Assembly: GCA_028287235.1 (NCBI GenBank)
Contig: JAQBQB010000030.1
Span: forward strand, 186,001-250,000
Reading direction: 5' to 3'
DNA length: 64,000 nt
Source: Gemmatimonadota bacterium
Lineage (GTDB): Bacteria; Gemmatimonadota; Gemmatimonadetes; Gemmatimonadales; Gemmatimonadaceae
Shown piece after piece: positions 17,074 to 26,747 of this stretch. Made by a program: the position numbers and the translations under genes. The notes under the pieces were generated by a model that was not told where the DNA came from, did not search any database, and worked only from the letters and a program-made list of their open reading frames with translations. Each line of letters starts with the position of its first letter. Positions within the stretch are counted from its first letter, which is position 1.

Positions 17074-19125
17074 CTACCGGCTACGCACCACCGTGAACTG
17101 CACCAGTGGTGAAACGGGCAATCCGCCCGACGACCAGTCGATCGAGCCCGAGCCGTTCGCCGGAACGAAGAAGCGGAAATACGCCGCGCCGCCCGCGAAA
17201 ACCGATACGCTCGCCGGTGCGGCGTCGGAGACGGGAAAGACTGTGAGCGGATAGGTGTTGAGCGGAATACCGTTGCCATCTACGAGATGCGGGAATATGT
17301 CCCGGTAGTTCCAGCTCGGCTGCGAGAACTGCACGTTCGTTTGGCCGGCGAGGTCGTCGGCGAGCACCGACGTTGCCCAGTCGCGAATCTGCGTCATGTA
17401 GTTGCTGCCCACGACCCGGGCGAGATTGGCCTGGCCGCTCGTGGCGGAGTTGACGAGCTTGAAGAAGAACGTGCCGTCGGACGTTCCCTGATGGTCGGCG
17501 AGATAGCGCAGCAAGCTCCACGTCGCGCCGCGCGTTTCGAGCGAATCGTTGCCGGCGTACACTGACGTCGCGTTCGGTTTCTTGAGAAAGAACTTGTATC
17601 GCCCCGTGTTCTCGCTCTGATAGTTATTGAACGCGTTGACCGATGCGGTCGACCGCGTGACGGTCGCGGCGTTGATGTTCTGCCGCGGCGCCAGGTTGGC
17701 GACGTGGTAGTACAACAGCTCTTCGGCCACGTGGCTCAAGCCCTCGTTGAGCCACGTGTCCTCGAAGCCGGTGGCGTTGTTCACGTACAGGCGGCGGCCC
17801 GCGTTGATCAGATGCTGGAACTCGTGCGCCAGCGTTCCCGGCGTGTCGTCCTGCACGGATTGTTTCGAGACCGCGTCCGAATACCGCCCGGCGGGATCGG
17901 GGACGAGCGAGTAGTACATCTCGGCCACGTTGCTCGTTCGGCACGCTACAAGATCCTGGGTGGCGGTAGTCGGAAACAGATCGCGCTCGAAGAAGAATCC
18001 TCCAATCCGGCCGGCGCTTCCGCGCGGCGTGAGCCTGTTCACTTCCTTCGTGAAGAAGATGATCGTCTTGCCGTTCTTGTCGATGTCCGACGGGGCGCCG
18101 AAGTTGGCCACGTCGAGAGGACTGACCAACGTGTCGAAGGTCGTTGCGAACGACTGATACTCGGCGTCGGTGAACCCGCCCGCCGGATTCGCCGTATCGG
18201 CCACGACGATCGCGGTTTGCGAAACCGCCGCGACTCGCGCCGTAATGTTGAGCGGAATGTCGCACGCGTTCACGTCGCCCGGCTGTGCGTTCGCGTTCAG
18301 CGTGACGAGCGAGCCGATCGCCGGATTCGCCGGAACCGTCGCGAACGAGGCGGACCGCTGCCGCGACCACGCGCGTGCAGCCGGAATCTTCGGCGTGAGG
18401 TTTCGGCGGGCCACGTCGCGCAGGCGCGCCTCGAACGACGACTGCACGTTGTTCGTGCGATAGCGCGCGCCACCGCCAACGACCGACGTCGCGTCGAGCG
18501 ACGGCGCGAGCGACGCGGAGCTCACTCCTGTCACGCCGCCGGTCGTCCGCACGTTCACCGAGGCCACTTGAGAGCTATCGGGGTTTGCGTAGAACGCGAC
18601 GAGCGCGTACTCGGCGCCCGACGAACCGCCTCCGAGGCAAATGCCCGTTCCGTCGATGCCCGTCTGTACGCCGCCCACGGAGGGTGTTGTCGCGGCGCCC
18701 TTCGAGCAAGCGAGCGTCACCGTCGACGTTCCGGCGCTCACGCTGAACGTTGCGCTGAGGCTCGTTCCGGGAACCGTCGCGGTGACGACGACCGTTCCCG
18801 CGGACGAGCCGAGCGTCACCTGCGTCTTGGCCTGCCCGAGCACGTCGGTGGTGGCGGACGTTGGCGAGACGGTCGCGGCTCCGCTCGCGACGGCGAACGC
18901 CACGGTCGTGCCGGCGATCGCGCCGGTGGTGCCGGAGACTTTCACCACGAGAGGAACGGAGAGCGCCGTTCCCACGAGACCGACCTGGCCGTTGCCCGAG
19001 ACGATCGTGACGGCGGACGGTCCTGTCGTACCTGGGCCCGCCGGCTCGGATCCGCTTCCTCCGCACGCGACGGCGGCAACGGCGATCAGCACCGACAACG
19101 CTTCGCGAACGCGCGCAGCGGACAT
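17074..19125 (-). CDS. Lipoprotein-like zinc metallopeptidase with Ig-like domain
   Basis: The start ATG at 19125 is set by an AGGAGG site ending 4 nt before it; the open frame continues far upstream but is a shadow there. The 683-residue protein opens with a signal sequence and a VACGGSGS lipobox-like cysteine near residue 21. A bacterial Ig-like domain follows (~40-135, AVTIVSGNGQVGLVGTALS and GQAKTQVTLGS). The catalytic domain has HEFQH at 434-438 and a downstream NEGLSHVAEE at 460-469, consistent with a gluzincin peptidase such as family M30. It should be anchored outside the cytoplasm. The MFS gene lies 38 bp upstream on the same strand. The substrate is unknown. Confidence 0.82.
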   Translation of the reverse strand: MSAARVREALSVLIAVAAVACGGSGSEPAGPGTTGPSAVTIVSGNGQVGLVGTALSVPLVVKVSGTTGAIAGTTVAFAVASGAATVSPTSATTDVLGQAKTQVTLGSSAGTVVVTATVPGTSLSATFSVSAGTSTVTLACSKGAATTPSVGGVQTGIDGTGICLGGGSSGAEYALVAFYANPDSSQVASVNVRTTGGVTGVSSASLAPSLDATSVVGGGARYRTNNVQSSFEARLRDVARRNLTPKIPAARAWSRQRSASFATVPANPAIGSLVTLNANAQPGDVNACDIPLNITARVAAVSQTAIVVADTANPAGGFTDAEYQSFATTFDTLVSPLDVANFGAPSDIDKNGKTIIFFTKEVNRLTPRGSAGRIGGFFFERDLFPTTATQDLVACRTSNVAEMYYSLVPDPAGRYSDAVSKQSVQDDTPGTLAHEFQHLINAGRRLYVNNATGFEDTWLNEGLSHVAEELLYYHVANLAPRQNINAATVTRSTASVNAFNNYQSENTGRYKFFLKKPNATSVYAGNDSLETRGATWSLLRYLADHQGTSDGTFFFKLVNSATSGQANLARVVGSNYMTQIRDWATSVLADDLAGQTNVQFSQPSWNYRDIFPHLVDGNGIPLNTYPLTVFPVSDAAPASVSVFAGGAAYFRFFVPANGSGSIDWSSGGLPVSPLVQFTVVRSR

Positions 19126-19163
19126 GAACCCTCCTGACATTCGATGAGCCGAGCGACGTGAGA

Positions 19164-20435
19164 TCAAGCCGCTGGGGCTGCCTCGGGTTCGCGCTTCGGG
19201 CGAGTGTATTCCTCCATACCCAGCCCTAGCAGAATCGTGCCAGCCACGAGGCCGGCGGAGACTAAGAAGGGCAACTGAAAGGATCGGTCGAACGCCCAAC
19301 CCGCTAGAGCCGGAAAGAGCACGCGAGCGGCGCCCCCAAATGTTTGCTGAACGCCCATGTACAGCCCGCGCTCGTTGCTGGGGATCACCCGCGACAACAG
19401 CGCCGTCACGCACGGAAACGTGAACGCGGTGCCGAGCGGGATGAGTGCAACCGCAAGTGCCAGCGGCAGATACGGCAACAGAGCGACCACGGAAACCGGC
19501 AGCGCACCACCAAATCGCTCGGCGAACGCCGCGGGATCGGTCATCCGGTGCATGAACGGCAGCGACGCCAGCCCAATGGCCAACAACGCCGACCCGAAGC
19601 GCGACAGCCGCGCCTCGCCGAATCGGTCCACCGCCCATCCGAGAATGAAGAAGCGCGTGAGCACCGCGATGGCGCCGATGTACATGAAGAAGAAGCCGAT
19701 CGTCTTCGCGTTCACGCCAAAGCGTGCGGAGAGAAAGAGCGCGAGCACCGCGTTTACGCCGGAAAACGCGCCCATCGCGATGGCGTAGATCCAGATCAGG
19801 CGGGGCGCCGCCTCGTTCGAGTGCGTGATGACGCGCAGGATCGCGTCGCGCGACCGTCCGGGCTGATGCTTCGCCGTGCGCGCTTCCGTCATGTCGCGCG
19901 ACTCGACGAGGAATTTCCAGGTGAAGCCCATGTTGATGATGCACAGCCCCGACGCGATGAGCCCCGGTGCGTGCATCCCGGCCGCTCCGAGCGTCAGGCT
20001 GCCGAACACCGGCCCCAGGGTGACGCCGAGGTTGGTCGCGGCGGACAGCCACCCCAAGCCTTTCGCGCGCTGTTCCGGCTTGAGTGCGTCGGCCACGTAG
20101 GCCTGGATCACGCTCACCGTTCCACCGCCGGCACCCTGCACGAGCCGCGACAGAAAGAGCAGCCAGAGCGAATTGGAATACGCGAAGACGACGTACGAGA
20201 TCGCCGACGCCGCGAGCCCCACGAGCAGTGCCGGCCGGCGGCCGTACTTGTCGGAGAAGCGGCCCCACATGGGCGCGCTGATCAGCTGCGCGATGGCGAA
20301 CGAGGAGAAGAGCAGTCCAACGGTGAATCCACCCGCCCCGAAGGCCTTGGCGTAGAAGGGCATGAGGGGCACGATCATCAACAGTCCCACCATGTCCACG
20401 AACGCCGTGATCATCAGGACTACGAGCTTTCCCAT
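19164..20435 (-). CDS. MFS transporter (TetA-like drug/metabolite exporter)
   Basis: The 423-residue protein has about 12 hydrophobic helices and the MFS motif A region SAPMWGRFSDKYGRRPALL between helices 2 and 3, as in the TetA/Bcr drug:H+ antiporters. Helix 4-5 has RLVQGAGGGTVSVIQAYVAD, and the tail is soluble (TRPKREPEAAPAA). It is probably an inner-membrane proton-driven exporter; the substrate cannot be inferred. A weak -10-like TATTAT lies 45 bp upstream of the ATG. The metallopeptidase gene follows closely, so the two may be cotranscribed. Confidence 0.88.
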   Translation of the reverse strand: MGKLVVLMITAFVDMVGLLMIVPLMPFYAKAFGAGGFTVGLLFSSFAIAQLISAPMWGRFSDKYGRRPALLVGLAASAISYVVFAYSNSLWLLFLSRLVQGAGGGTVSVIQAYVADALKPEQRAKGLGWLSAATNLGVTLGPVFGSLTLGAAGMHAPGLIASGLCIINMGFTWKFLVESRDMTEARTAKHQPGRSRDAILRVITHSNEAAPRLIWIYAIAMGAFSGVNAVLALFLSARFGVNAKTIGFFFMYIGAIAVLTRFFILGWAVDRFGEARLSRFGSALLAIGLASLPFMHRMTDPAAFAERFGGALPVSVVALLPYLPLALAVALIPLGTAFTFPCVTALLSRVIPSNERGLYMGVQQTFGGAARVLFPALAGWAFDRSFQLPFLVSAGLVAGTILLGLGMEEYTRPKREPEAAPAA

Positions 20436-20479
20436 GTTTCCGTAGATGCTGGTAAGGGGAGAGGGGCGACTAGCAACAG

Positions 20480-20485
20480 ATAATA
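20480..20485 (-). promoter_or_regulatory. Possible -10 element for the MFS gene
   Basis: On the minus strand this reads TATTAT, 45 bp before the MFS start, in the only sizeable gap (20436-20562) between the ABC transporter operon and the MFS gene. No good -35 box stands 16-18 bp upstream. This is a weak assignment. Confidence 0.25.
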
Positions 20486-20562
20486 CGCAGTCCAGGTCGC
20501 CCTGCTCGCATGCCTGACGAATTCCTAACGCCTGCGCAGGTCACGCGCGCGCCGCTCCTACG

Positions 20563-21444
20563 TCACTCGGCCACTTTGCCGAGCGCCGCGGGGGGCGTGG
20601 CGCGACCGACCACGCCGGCGAGGGCGATGATCGTCAACGCGTACGGAATCATCTCGACGAACTGCGACGGGATGGCCTGTGCGCCCTGCAGTTGGATCTG
20701 CAGCGCGTCCGCCGCGGCGAACAGCAGACAGGCGAGCGCCGCGCGCACCGGGTCCCACCGCCCGAAGATGACCGCCGCGAGGGCGATGAAGCCGCGGCCG
20801 GCCGTCATCTCGGCGCTGAACTGATGCTGGTCGAGCGCGAGATAGGCGCCGCCGAGGCCCGCGAGCATTCCCGACAACGCGGCGGCGAGATAGCGAATTC
20901 GTCCGACGCGAATTCCCACCGACGTCGCGGCCACAGGATGCTCGCCCACGGCGCGAATGCGGAGGCCGAACGGTGTGCGGTAGAGCATCCACGCCACGAG
21001 CGCGACTGCCGCGATGCCCATCCAGATCAACGGATTGCTGGCGAGCGACGCCACGCCTGTTCCCGACTGCTCGGCGCCGAACCCCGGCACGCGCGGCGAG
21101 TTCGCCGAGCTGTGGAAGGTGAGGCGCAAGAAGAATCGCGTCATCCCAACGGCGAGCAGGTTGATAGCGATGCCGACGACGACCTGGTCGGCGCGGAAGC
21201 GGATCGCCGTGACCGCATACAGCAGCGCGATGGCGATACCACCGGCTGCCGCGCCGATCAGCCCGATCCACGGGCTGCCGCTGTAGTAGCTGGCGAGCGC
21301 CGCGCAGAAGGCGCCGGTGAGCATGTAGCCTTCGAGGCCGATCGCGATCAACCCCGAGCGCTCGGAGATGACGCCTCCGCTCGCGGCGAAGATGTAGGGA
21401 ATGACGATGCGCAGCGTCTGTGCGAGGAAGCCGAAGATGATCAT
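20563..21444 (-). CDS. BMP-type nucleoside ABC transporter, permease 2
   Basis: This 293-residue integral membrane protein of the BPD_transp_2 family has LVVGIAINLLAVGMTRFFL and GIRVGRIRYLAAALSGMLAG, typical of YufQ/NupQ-type permeases. It pairs with the upstream permease to form the channel of a nucleoside/purine importer. It is the last gene of a four-gene set in which the ATG overlaps the stop of the gene before it by 4 nt. The conserved coupling segment SERSGLIAIGLEGYMLTGAF is at the N-terminus. Confidence 0.93.
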   Translation of the reverse strand: MIIFGFLAQTLRIVIPYIFAASGGVISERSGLIAIGLEGYMLTGAFCAALASYYSGSPWIGLIGAAAGGIAIALLYAVTAIRFRADQVVVGIAINLLAVGMTRFFLRLTFHSSANSPRVPGFGAEQSGTGVASLASNPLIWMGIAAVALVAWMLYRTPFGLRIRAVGEHPVAATSVGIRVGRIRYLAAALSGMLAGLGGAYLALDQHQFSAEMTAGRGFIALAAVIFGRWDPVRAALACLLFAAADALQIQLQGAQAIPSQFVEMIPYALTIIALAGVVGRATPPAALGKVAE

Positions 21445-22550
21445 CGGTCCCCCTTCCTCAACATGCGTCGAACTTCAGGCACCGACGCCGCCACGGCGAT
21501 GATCACCACCGCCTGGAGCACGTCCACCATTTGCTTGGGCACCACCGCGTTCACGGCGAGACCACCCTGCGAGATCGTCGCGAAGACGAACGCCGCGAGG
21601 AGAACGCCGATCGGATTGTTTCGCCCCACGATCGCCACGGCGATGCCGAGGAAGCCCGCGCCGGTGGCGAAGGCATCCTCGTAGTAGTGCTTGTAGCCGA
21701 GCACGAAGTTCAGGCCGCCGATGCCGGCGAGCGCGCCGGACAACACCATGGCGCGCCACCAGACACTGCGCACGTCCACGCCGCCGTATTCAGCCGCGGC
21801 GGGTTGCAGACCGGTAGCGCGCAGCTCGAAGCCGCGGCGCGTACGAAAGAGGAACCACCAGGTGAGGACCACCGCGAGCAGCGCGATGAACAGTACGACG
21901 TTCGCCGCCGAGCCGTGGAAGGCCGCGATGTACGACGACAGCCGTGGAAGGCCGCCGGCGTGAATCTCCTCGGTGTGCAGCGAGGCCTCGACCTTGAGAT
22001 GCGCCGCCGTGAGGTAGTTGAGCAGCGCGAGCACGATGAAGTTCAACATGATCGTCGTGATCACTTCGTGCGCACCGAACCTGGCCTTGAGGACGCCTGG
22101 AACGCCGCCCACGAGACCACCGCCGATAGCGGCGGCGACGAGATACACCGGCAGCGTGACGAGGGCGGGCAGTCCCGGCGGCAGAATCAATCCGACCAGC
22201 GCCGCGGCGAAGCCGCCCGCCGCGAGCTGGCTTTCGGCGCCGATGTTGAACAGTCCGGCGCGCAGGCCCACCGCCACGGCAAGCCCCGTGAAGGTGAGCG
22301 TCGTCGTCTTGTAGAGCACCTGGCCGAAGCCGTAGGCGTTGCCCCAAGTGCCCTCGAAGAGCAAACGGTAGACGGTGCCCGGGTTCTGGCCGAAGCTGAG
22401 AATCAGCACGTCGCCGACGATCGCCGCGACGAGCAGCGCGACGACGACGGGGAGAATCGCTTCCTCGAGGGCGGCGAGACGCGACGCTGGGTTCACCGGC
22501 GGCGCGATCGCCGCGGGCGCCGGTGGATTTTCTGTGGCGGGTGTCGTCAT
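21441..22550 (-). CDS. BMP-type nucleoside ABC transporter, permease 1
   Basis: This 369-residue permease is of the YufP/NupP type. It has a Pro/Ala-rich cytoplasmic N-terminus (~1-30), about ten helices, and the signature LRAGLFNIGAESQLAAGGFA followed by KARFGAHEVITTIMLNFIV. It forms the membrane channel with the second permease. The start overlaps the ATPase stop by 4 nt, and its own stop overlaps the next start by 4 nt, indicating one polycistronic mRNA with translational coupling. Confidence 0.93.
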   Translation of the reverse strand: MTTPATENPPAPAAIAPPVNPASRLAALEEAILPVVVALLVAAIVGDVLILSFGQNPGTVYRLLFEGTWGNAYGFGQVLYKTTTLTFTGLAVAVGLRAGLFNIGAESQLAAGGFAAALVGLILPPGLPALVTLPVYLVAAAIGGGLVGGVPGVLKARFGAHEVITTIMLNFIVLALLNYLTAAHLKVEASLHTEEIHAGGLPRLSSYIAAFHGSAANVVLFIALLAVVLTWWFLFRTRRGFELRATGLQPAAAEYGGVDVRSVWWRAMVLSGALAGIGGLNFVLGYKHYYEDAFATGAGFLGIAVAIVGRNNPIGVLLAAFVFATISQGGLAVNAVVPKQMVDVLQAVVIIAVAASVPEVRRMLRKGDR

Positions 22551-24112
22551 GCGGCGTGCTCCGTCGCTGCGCCAGTCATGTAGGGGCCGAGCACTTCCTC
22601 ACTCGCTTCGGCCCGCGGCAGCACCGTGACGAGCCTGCCGCCGTACATCACCGCGATGCGATCGGACAGCGCGAGAATCTCGGCGAGATCGGCCGAGACG
22701 AGCAGAATGGCCTTGCCGGCGTCGCGCGCGTCGCGCAGACGGGCGTGAATGAACTCGATGGCACCCACGTCCACGCCGCGCGTCGGCTGCGCGGCGAGGA
22801 GCACCTGGAAGGCGCGTCCCATCTCGCGGGCGATGACGATCTTCTGCTGGTTTCCGCCCGACAGCGCGCGCGCCGGAAGCTGGGGGTCGACGGGACGAAT
22901 GTCGTAGGCGGCAATTTGGCGGCGCGCGTTCTCGTGAATCCGCTCCTGGTCGATTCGCACGCCGCGCGTGAAGCGATGCTGCTGCCCGAGGATGAGGTTT
23001 TCGGCGACGGAATAATCGAGGATCAGACCGCGCGCATGCCGGTCCTCCGGAATGTGCGACAGCCCCGCGTCTCCGCGCGCCTTCACGGTCAGCCGCGTGA
23101 TGTCGCGGCTGGCGATCGCGATTCGTCCGCCGCGTACGTCGCGCAGTCCGGCGAGCGCCTCGAGCAGCTCCGTCTGTCCATTTCCCTCTACGCCGGCGAT
23201 GCCGAGAATCTCGCCCGGTGCGACCGAGAAGCTCACGCCGTTCACCGCGGTCAAGCGTCGCGCGTCTTCGACGAGGAGATCGCGCACCTCGAGCAAAGGC
23301 GCGGACGGCGGCAGATGGGTCCGCGCGGCCGTATCCGCTCCGCGAACTTCGTCGATGTAGTGCATGGCGAGCTGCACGTCCCGGCCGACCATCGCCTTCG
23401 CGATCTCGGCCGGCCTCGTCTCCGCGGTCCGCAGCCTGGCGACCGTGCGGCCATTGCGCATGACCGTGATGGTGTCGGAGATCTCCATCACTTCGTCGAG
23501 CTTGTGCGTGATGAGAACGATCGTCTCGCCGCGCGCGCGCACCTGCCGCAGCACCTGCCAGAGCTCGTCGATCTCCGGAGGCGACAAAACCGCGGTGGGC
23601 TCGTCGAGAATGAGAATCCGGGCACCGCGATAGAGCGTTTTGAGAATCTCGACGCGTTGCGCTTCGCCCACGGACAGGTCGGCGACGGTGCGATCGGCGC
23701 GCACGGCAAGGCCGGTGGCGCGACTCAGCTCGGCGACCTCGCGTTCGGCGCGCTCGCGATCGAGCTGGCCGTTCTTCGTCAGCTCGCGGCCGAGCATCAC
23801 GTTTTCGGCGACGGTGAGCGTGGGCACCAGCATGAAGTGCTGGTGCACCATGCCGACGCCGGCGTCGATCGCCTCGGCGGTCCTCCAGCCGGTCACGTCG
23901 CGGCCGAAGACCTCCATGCGGCCCGAGTCGGGCGCGTACATGCCGCTCAGCACGCGCATCAACGTCGACTTGCCGGCGCCGTTCTCGCCCACGAGCGCGT
24001 GAATCTCACCCGCGGCCACCTCGAGCGACGCGCCTCGGTTGGCCTGCACGGGTCCAAACGACTTGTAGATGTCGGTCAGGCGAATGGCGGGGGAGGATTC
24101 CGCCATGCTCAT
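22547..24112 (-). CDS. BMP-type nucleoside ABC transporter, duplicated ATPase
   Basis: This 521-residue protein contains two ABC cassettes. The first has Walker A GENGAGKST near residue 40, an ABC signature variant (LSVGEAQRVEI) and Walker B ILILDEPTAVL. The second has a degenerate Walker A (GVEGNGQTELLEAL) and the signature LSGGNQQKIVIAREM. This asymmetry is normal for the sugar/nucleoside (RbsA/NupO-like) ATPases. ATG 24112 overlaps the stop of the binding-protein gene (ATGA); ATG 24106 is an alternative two codons later. The open frame further upstream is a shadow within the binding-protein gene. Confidence 0.94.
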   Translation of the reverse strand: MSMAESSPAIRLTDIYKSFGPVQANRGASLEVAAGEIHALVGENGAGKSTLMRVLSGMYAPDSGRMEVFGRDVTGWRTAEAIDAGVGMVHQHFMLVPTLTVAENVMLGRELTKNGQLDRERAEREVAELSRATGLAVRADRTVADLSVGEAQRVEILKTLYRGARILILDEPTAVLSPPEIDELWQVLRQVRARGETIVLITHKLDEVMEISDTITVMRNGRTVARLRTAETRPAEIAKAMVGRDVQLAMHYIDEVRGADTAARTHLPPSAPLLEVRDLLVEDARRLTAVNGVSFSVAPGEILGIAGVEGNGQTELLEALAGLRDVRGGRIAIASRDITRLTVKARGDAGLSHIPEDRHARGLILDYSVAENLILGQQHRFTRGVRIDQERIHENARRQIAAYDIRPVDPQLPARALSGGNQQKIVIAREMGRAFQVLLAAQPTRGVDVGAIEFIHARLRDARDAGKAILLVSADLAEILALSDRIAVMYGGRLVTVLPRAEASEEVLGPYMTGAATEHAA

Positions 24113-25152
24113 CTCGTACTCGGCACGCTGATCTTTCCCGCGATGATGTCGGCCTTGAGCTGCTCGAGTCGCGCGCGGGTGCTGTCGGGGATCAGCGCGC
24201 GATTGTGTTCGTCGTAGACGTACCCCACACCGTTCTGGGCGAGCCCGAACGTGTAGATGCCGCCCTTGAACTTGTGGTCCTGCACGCGCTTCACCATGTC
24301 GAAGACGGCGACGTCGATGCCCTTGACCATCGACGTTACGATCCGGCCCGGCGCTTCGTTGTATTGATCCGCGTCCACGCCGATGGCGAACTTGCCCGTC
24401 TGGCGCGCGGCCTCGAACACGCCGAGTCCCGTGGAGCCCGACGCATGATAGATGACGTTGACGCCCTGCTGGTACTGGTTGAGCGCGAGCTCTTTGCCCT
24501 TGCCCGGATTGCGAAACGCTTCGGGCGTCACGCCCGCGTACTGCGCCACCACGGTGCACGTAGGACAGACGGCGAGCACACCCGCCCTGTAGCCGGCCTC
24601 GAACTTCTGAATGAGAGGCACATCCATTCCGCCCACGAAACCGACTTTCTTGGAGTTGCCGACGAGCGCCGCGAGCGCGCCGACGAGGAAGGAGCCTTCT
24701 TCTTCCTTGAACTTGAGCGCGGCCACGTTGGGCGGCGGCGGAACGGGATTGCCCGCCCGGTCCGTCGCCAATGCGTAGTCGACGCCGGCGAAGTTGGTCT
24801 TCGGATACTCCTTCGCGAGCTGCGCGATGTCGTCGGTGAAGATGAAGCCGACGCCGATCACGAGGTCCATTTTTTCCGCGGCGAGGAGCCGCAGACCCGC
24901 TTCGCGATCGGCGCCCTCGCCCGGCTCGATGAGGCGAATGTGCGCGCCGAGCTCCTTCTCCGCGCGCTGCGCGCCGCGATACGCGCCGTCGTTGAACGAC
25001 TTGTCGCCGAGACCGCCCACGTCGAGCACGATCCCGACGTTGACGGCATCGGGCCTGGCGGCTTCGGCGGCGCCGGACACGCGCACAAAAAGGAGGGCCA
25101 CGTGGGCAACGACGAGCGCGCCCACGAGGAGGAGCAACTTACGCATGCGCAA
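24109..25152 (-). CDS. BMP family nucleoside-binding protein
   Basis: This 347-residue substrate-binding protein is of the Bmp/PnrA-like family. A signal peptide with a long hydrophobic core (LLLLVGALVVAHVALLFV) is followed by the family start VNVGIVLDVGGLGDKSFND. GVNVIYHASGSTGLGVFEAA in the C-terminal lobe is diagnostic. No lipobox cysteine is obvious near the cleavage site, so it may be free or tethered by its uncleaved helix. It leads the transporter operon and is divergent from nadB with only 66 bp between the starts. The probable ligands are purine nucleosides. Confidence 0.92.
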   Translation of the reverse strand: MRMRKLLLLVGALVVAHVALLFVRVSGAAEAARPDAVNVGIVLDVGGLGDKSFNDGAYRGAQRAEKELGAHIRLIEPGEGADREAGLRLLAAEKMDLVIGVGFIFTDDIAQLAKEYPKTNFAGVDYALATDRAGNPVPPPPNVAALKFKEEEGSFLVGALAALVGNSKKVGFVGGMDVPLIQKFEAGYRAGVLAVCPTCTVVAQYAGVTPEAFRNPGKGKELALNQYQQGVNVIYHASGSTGLGVFEAARQTGKFAIGVDADQYNEAPGRIVTSMVKGIDVAVFDMVKRVQDHKFKGGIYTFGLAQNGVGYVYDEHNRALIPDSTRARLEQLKADIIAGKISVPSTR

Positions 25153-25218
25153 AGTTTCGTTCGTGGCCGGGGCCGGGGCAAGGGACTGCGTTCAGGTCGA
25201 GCCATTACCTTTTCCCCT

Positions 25219-26727
25219 ATGCCCGAGCGGATTCGAACGCGGTTCCTCGTTGTCGGAAGTGGTGTGGCCGGATTGCACACCGCCTGGCGTGCCTCGGAGC
25301 ACGGCGACGTGCTCCTGTTGACGAAGCGATCGCTCTTCGACAGCGCGACGGCGTACGCGCAGGGCGGCATTGCCGCGGCGCTCGGCGCCGGTGATTCGCC
25401 GGCGCTCCACCGGCAGGACACGTTGGCGGCCGGTGCGGCGCTCTGCGACGCCGCGGCGGTGCAAGTGCTCGTCGAGGAAGGTCCGGCGCGCGTGCGCGAG
25501 CTACAGACGGCGGGCGCGCATTTCGATCTCGATCCGGCGGGCCGGCTCAAGCTTGGACGAGAGGCCGCGCACTCGAAAAATAGGATCGTGCACGCGCACG
25601 GCGACCAGACCGGCGCGGAGGTGGCGCGGACGCTCGTGGCGCGCGTGTCGGAAGCACCGCGGATCCGCGTGCTCGAGAAGGCACGCGTGCTCGAGCTCAT
25701 CGTCAAGCGAGGCGTGGCGTACGGCGTGCGGGCCAGCATCGCGGGCCGGGCGACGGAAATCATCGCCGACGCCACCGTGCTTGCGACCGGCGGCTGCGGC
25801 CAAGTGTACCGCTACACCACGAATCCCGTGGTCGCGACCGGCGACGGCTACGCGATCGCGCATCGCGCCGGCGTCACGCTCGCCGACATGGAGTTCGTGC
25901 AGTTTCACCCTACGGCGCTCGACACGCCGGAGAATCCACTGGCATTGATCTCCGAAGCGGTGCGCGGCGAAGGAGCGGTGCTCATCAACGCGAACGGCGT
26001 TCGGTTCATGAAAACGCGGCATCGCCTCGCCGAGCTCGCGCCGCGCGACGTCGTGGCGCGCGCCATCTTTCGGGAGCAGCGAAACGGCACCGTGTACCTG
26101 GATGCGCGAAAGCTGGGGAAGGGTTTCACGCAACGCTTTCCCGGAATCTTCGCGCTCTGCCAGGCGCGCGGCATCGATCCGAGAAAGGATCTGATTCCGG
26201 TGACGCCGGCCGCGCACTACATGATGGGCGGGGTCGTCACTGACCTGTATGGCCGCTCGAGCGCCCGCCGTCTCTACGCCGTCGGTGAAGTGGCGCGCAC
26301 GGGCGTGCACGGCGCGAACCGGCTGGCGTCGAACTCGCTGCTCGAGGGATTGGTCTTCGCCGAGCGCGTGGCGCGCGACCTGGCGTCGACCACGCGATTG
26401 ACCAAGCTGCCCACGCCGGGCAAATGGAAGGTGCCGCCGCTGGCTGACCGCGGCGCGGCGCAGGTGGCCGCGGACGCGATCCGCGACGTCATGTGGGAGG
26501 ACGCCGGCATCGCACGCACGGCGCGCGGCCTTCGCGCCGCCGTCGAGAAGCTCACCGAGATCGGCACACGACTTCCCGCCGGCGCCACGGAAGAGCTGAA
26601 CATGCTCCAGACCGCTCAGTTGATCGTCGAGGCGGCGCTTCTCCGCAAGGAGTCGCGCGGCGGGCACTATCGCGCCGACTTCCCCCGGTCCAACCGGACG
26701 TGGAAGGGACGGCACATCGAGCTCTAG
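25219..26727 (+). CDS. nadB: L-aspartate oxidase
   Basis: NadB is an FAD enzyme that oxidises L-aspartate to iminoaspartate, the first step of de novo NAD synthesis. I start it at ATG 25219 because the FAD loop VVGSGVAGLH then begins at residue ~11; the frame upstream overlaps the divergent binding-protein gene and is a shadow. AYAQGGIAAAL near residue 45, QFHPTAL near 235 and AHYMMGGVVTDLYGR near 335 are the fumarate-reductase-superfamily signatures. The 502-residue length fits the family. The C-terminal helical domain is complete (ESRGGHYRADFP). Confidence 0.95.
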   Translation: MPERIRTRFLVVGSGVAGLHTAWRASEHGDVLLLTKRSLFDSATAYAQGGIAAALGAGDSPALHRQDTLAAGAALCDAAAVQVLVEEGPARVRELQTAGAHFDLDPAGRLKLGREAAHSKNRIVHAHGDQTGAEVARTLVARVSEAPRIRVLEKARVLELIVKRGVAYGVRASIAGRATEIIADATVLATGGCGQVYRYTTNPVVATGDGYAIAHRAGVTLADMEFVQFHPTALDTPENPLALISEAVRGEGAVLINANGVRFMKTRHRLAELAPRDVVARAIFREQRNGTVYLDARKLGKGFTQRFPGIFALCQARGIDPRKDLIPVTPAAHYMMGGVVTDLYGRSSARRLYAVGEVARTGVHGANRLASNSLLEGLVFAERVARDLASTTRLTKLPTPGKWKVPPLADRGAAQVAADAIRDVMWEDAGIARTARGLRAAVEKLTEIGTRLPAGATEELNMLQTAQLIVEAALLRKESRGGHYRADFPRSNRTWKGRHIEL

Positions 26728-26747
26728 AAGCGCATTAACTTTGGCCT

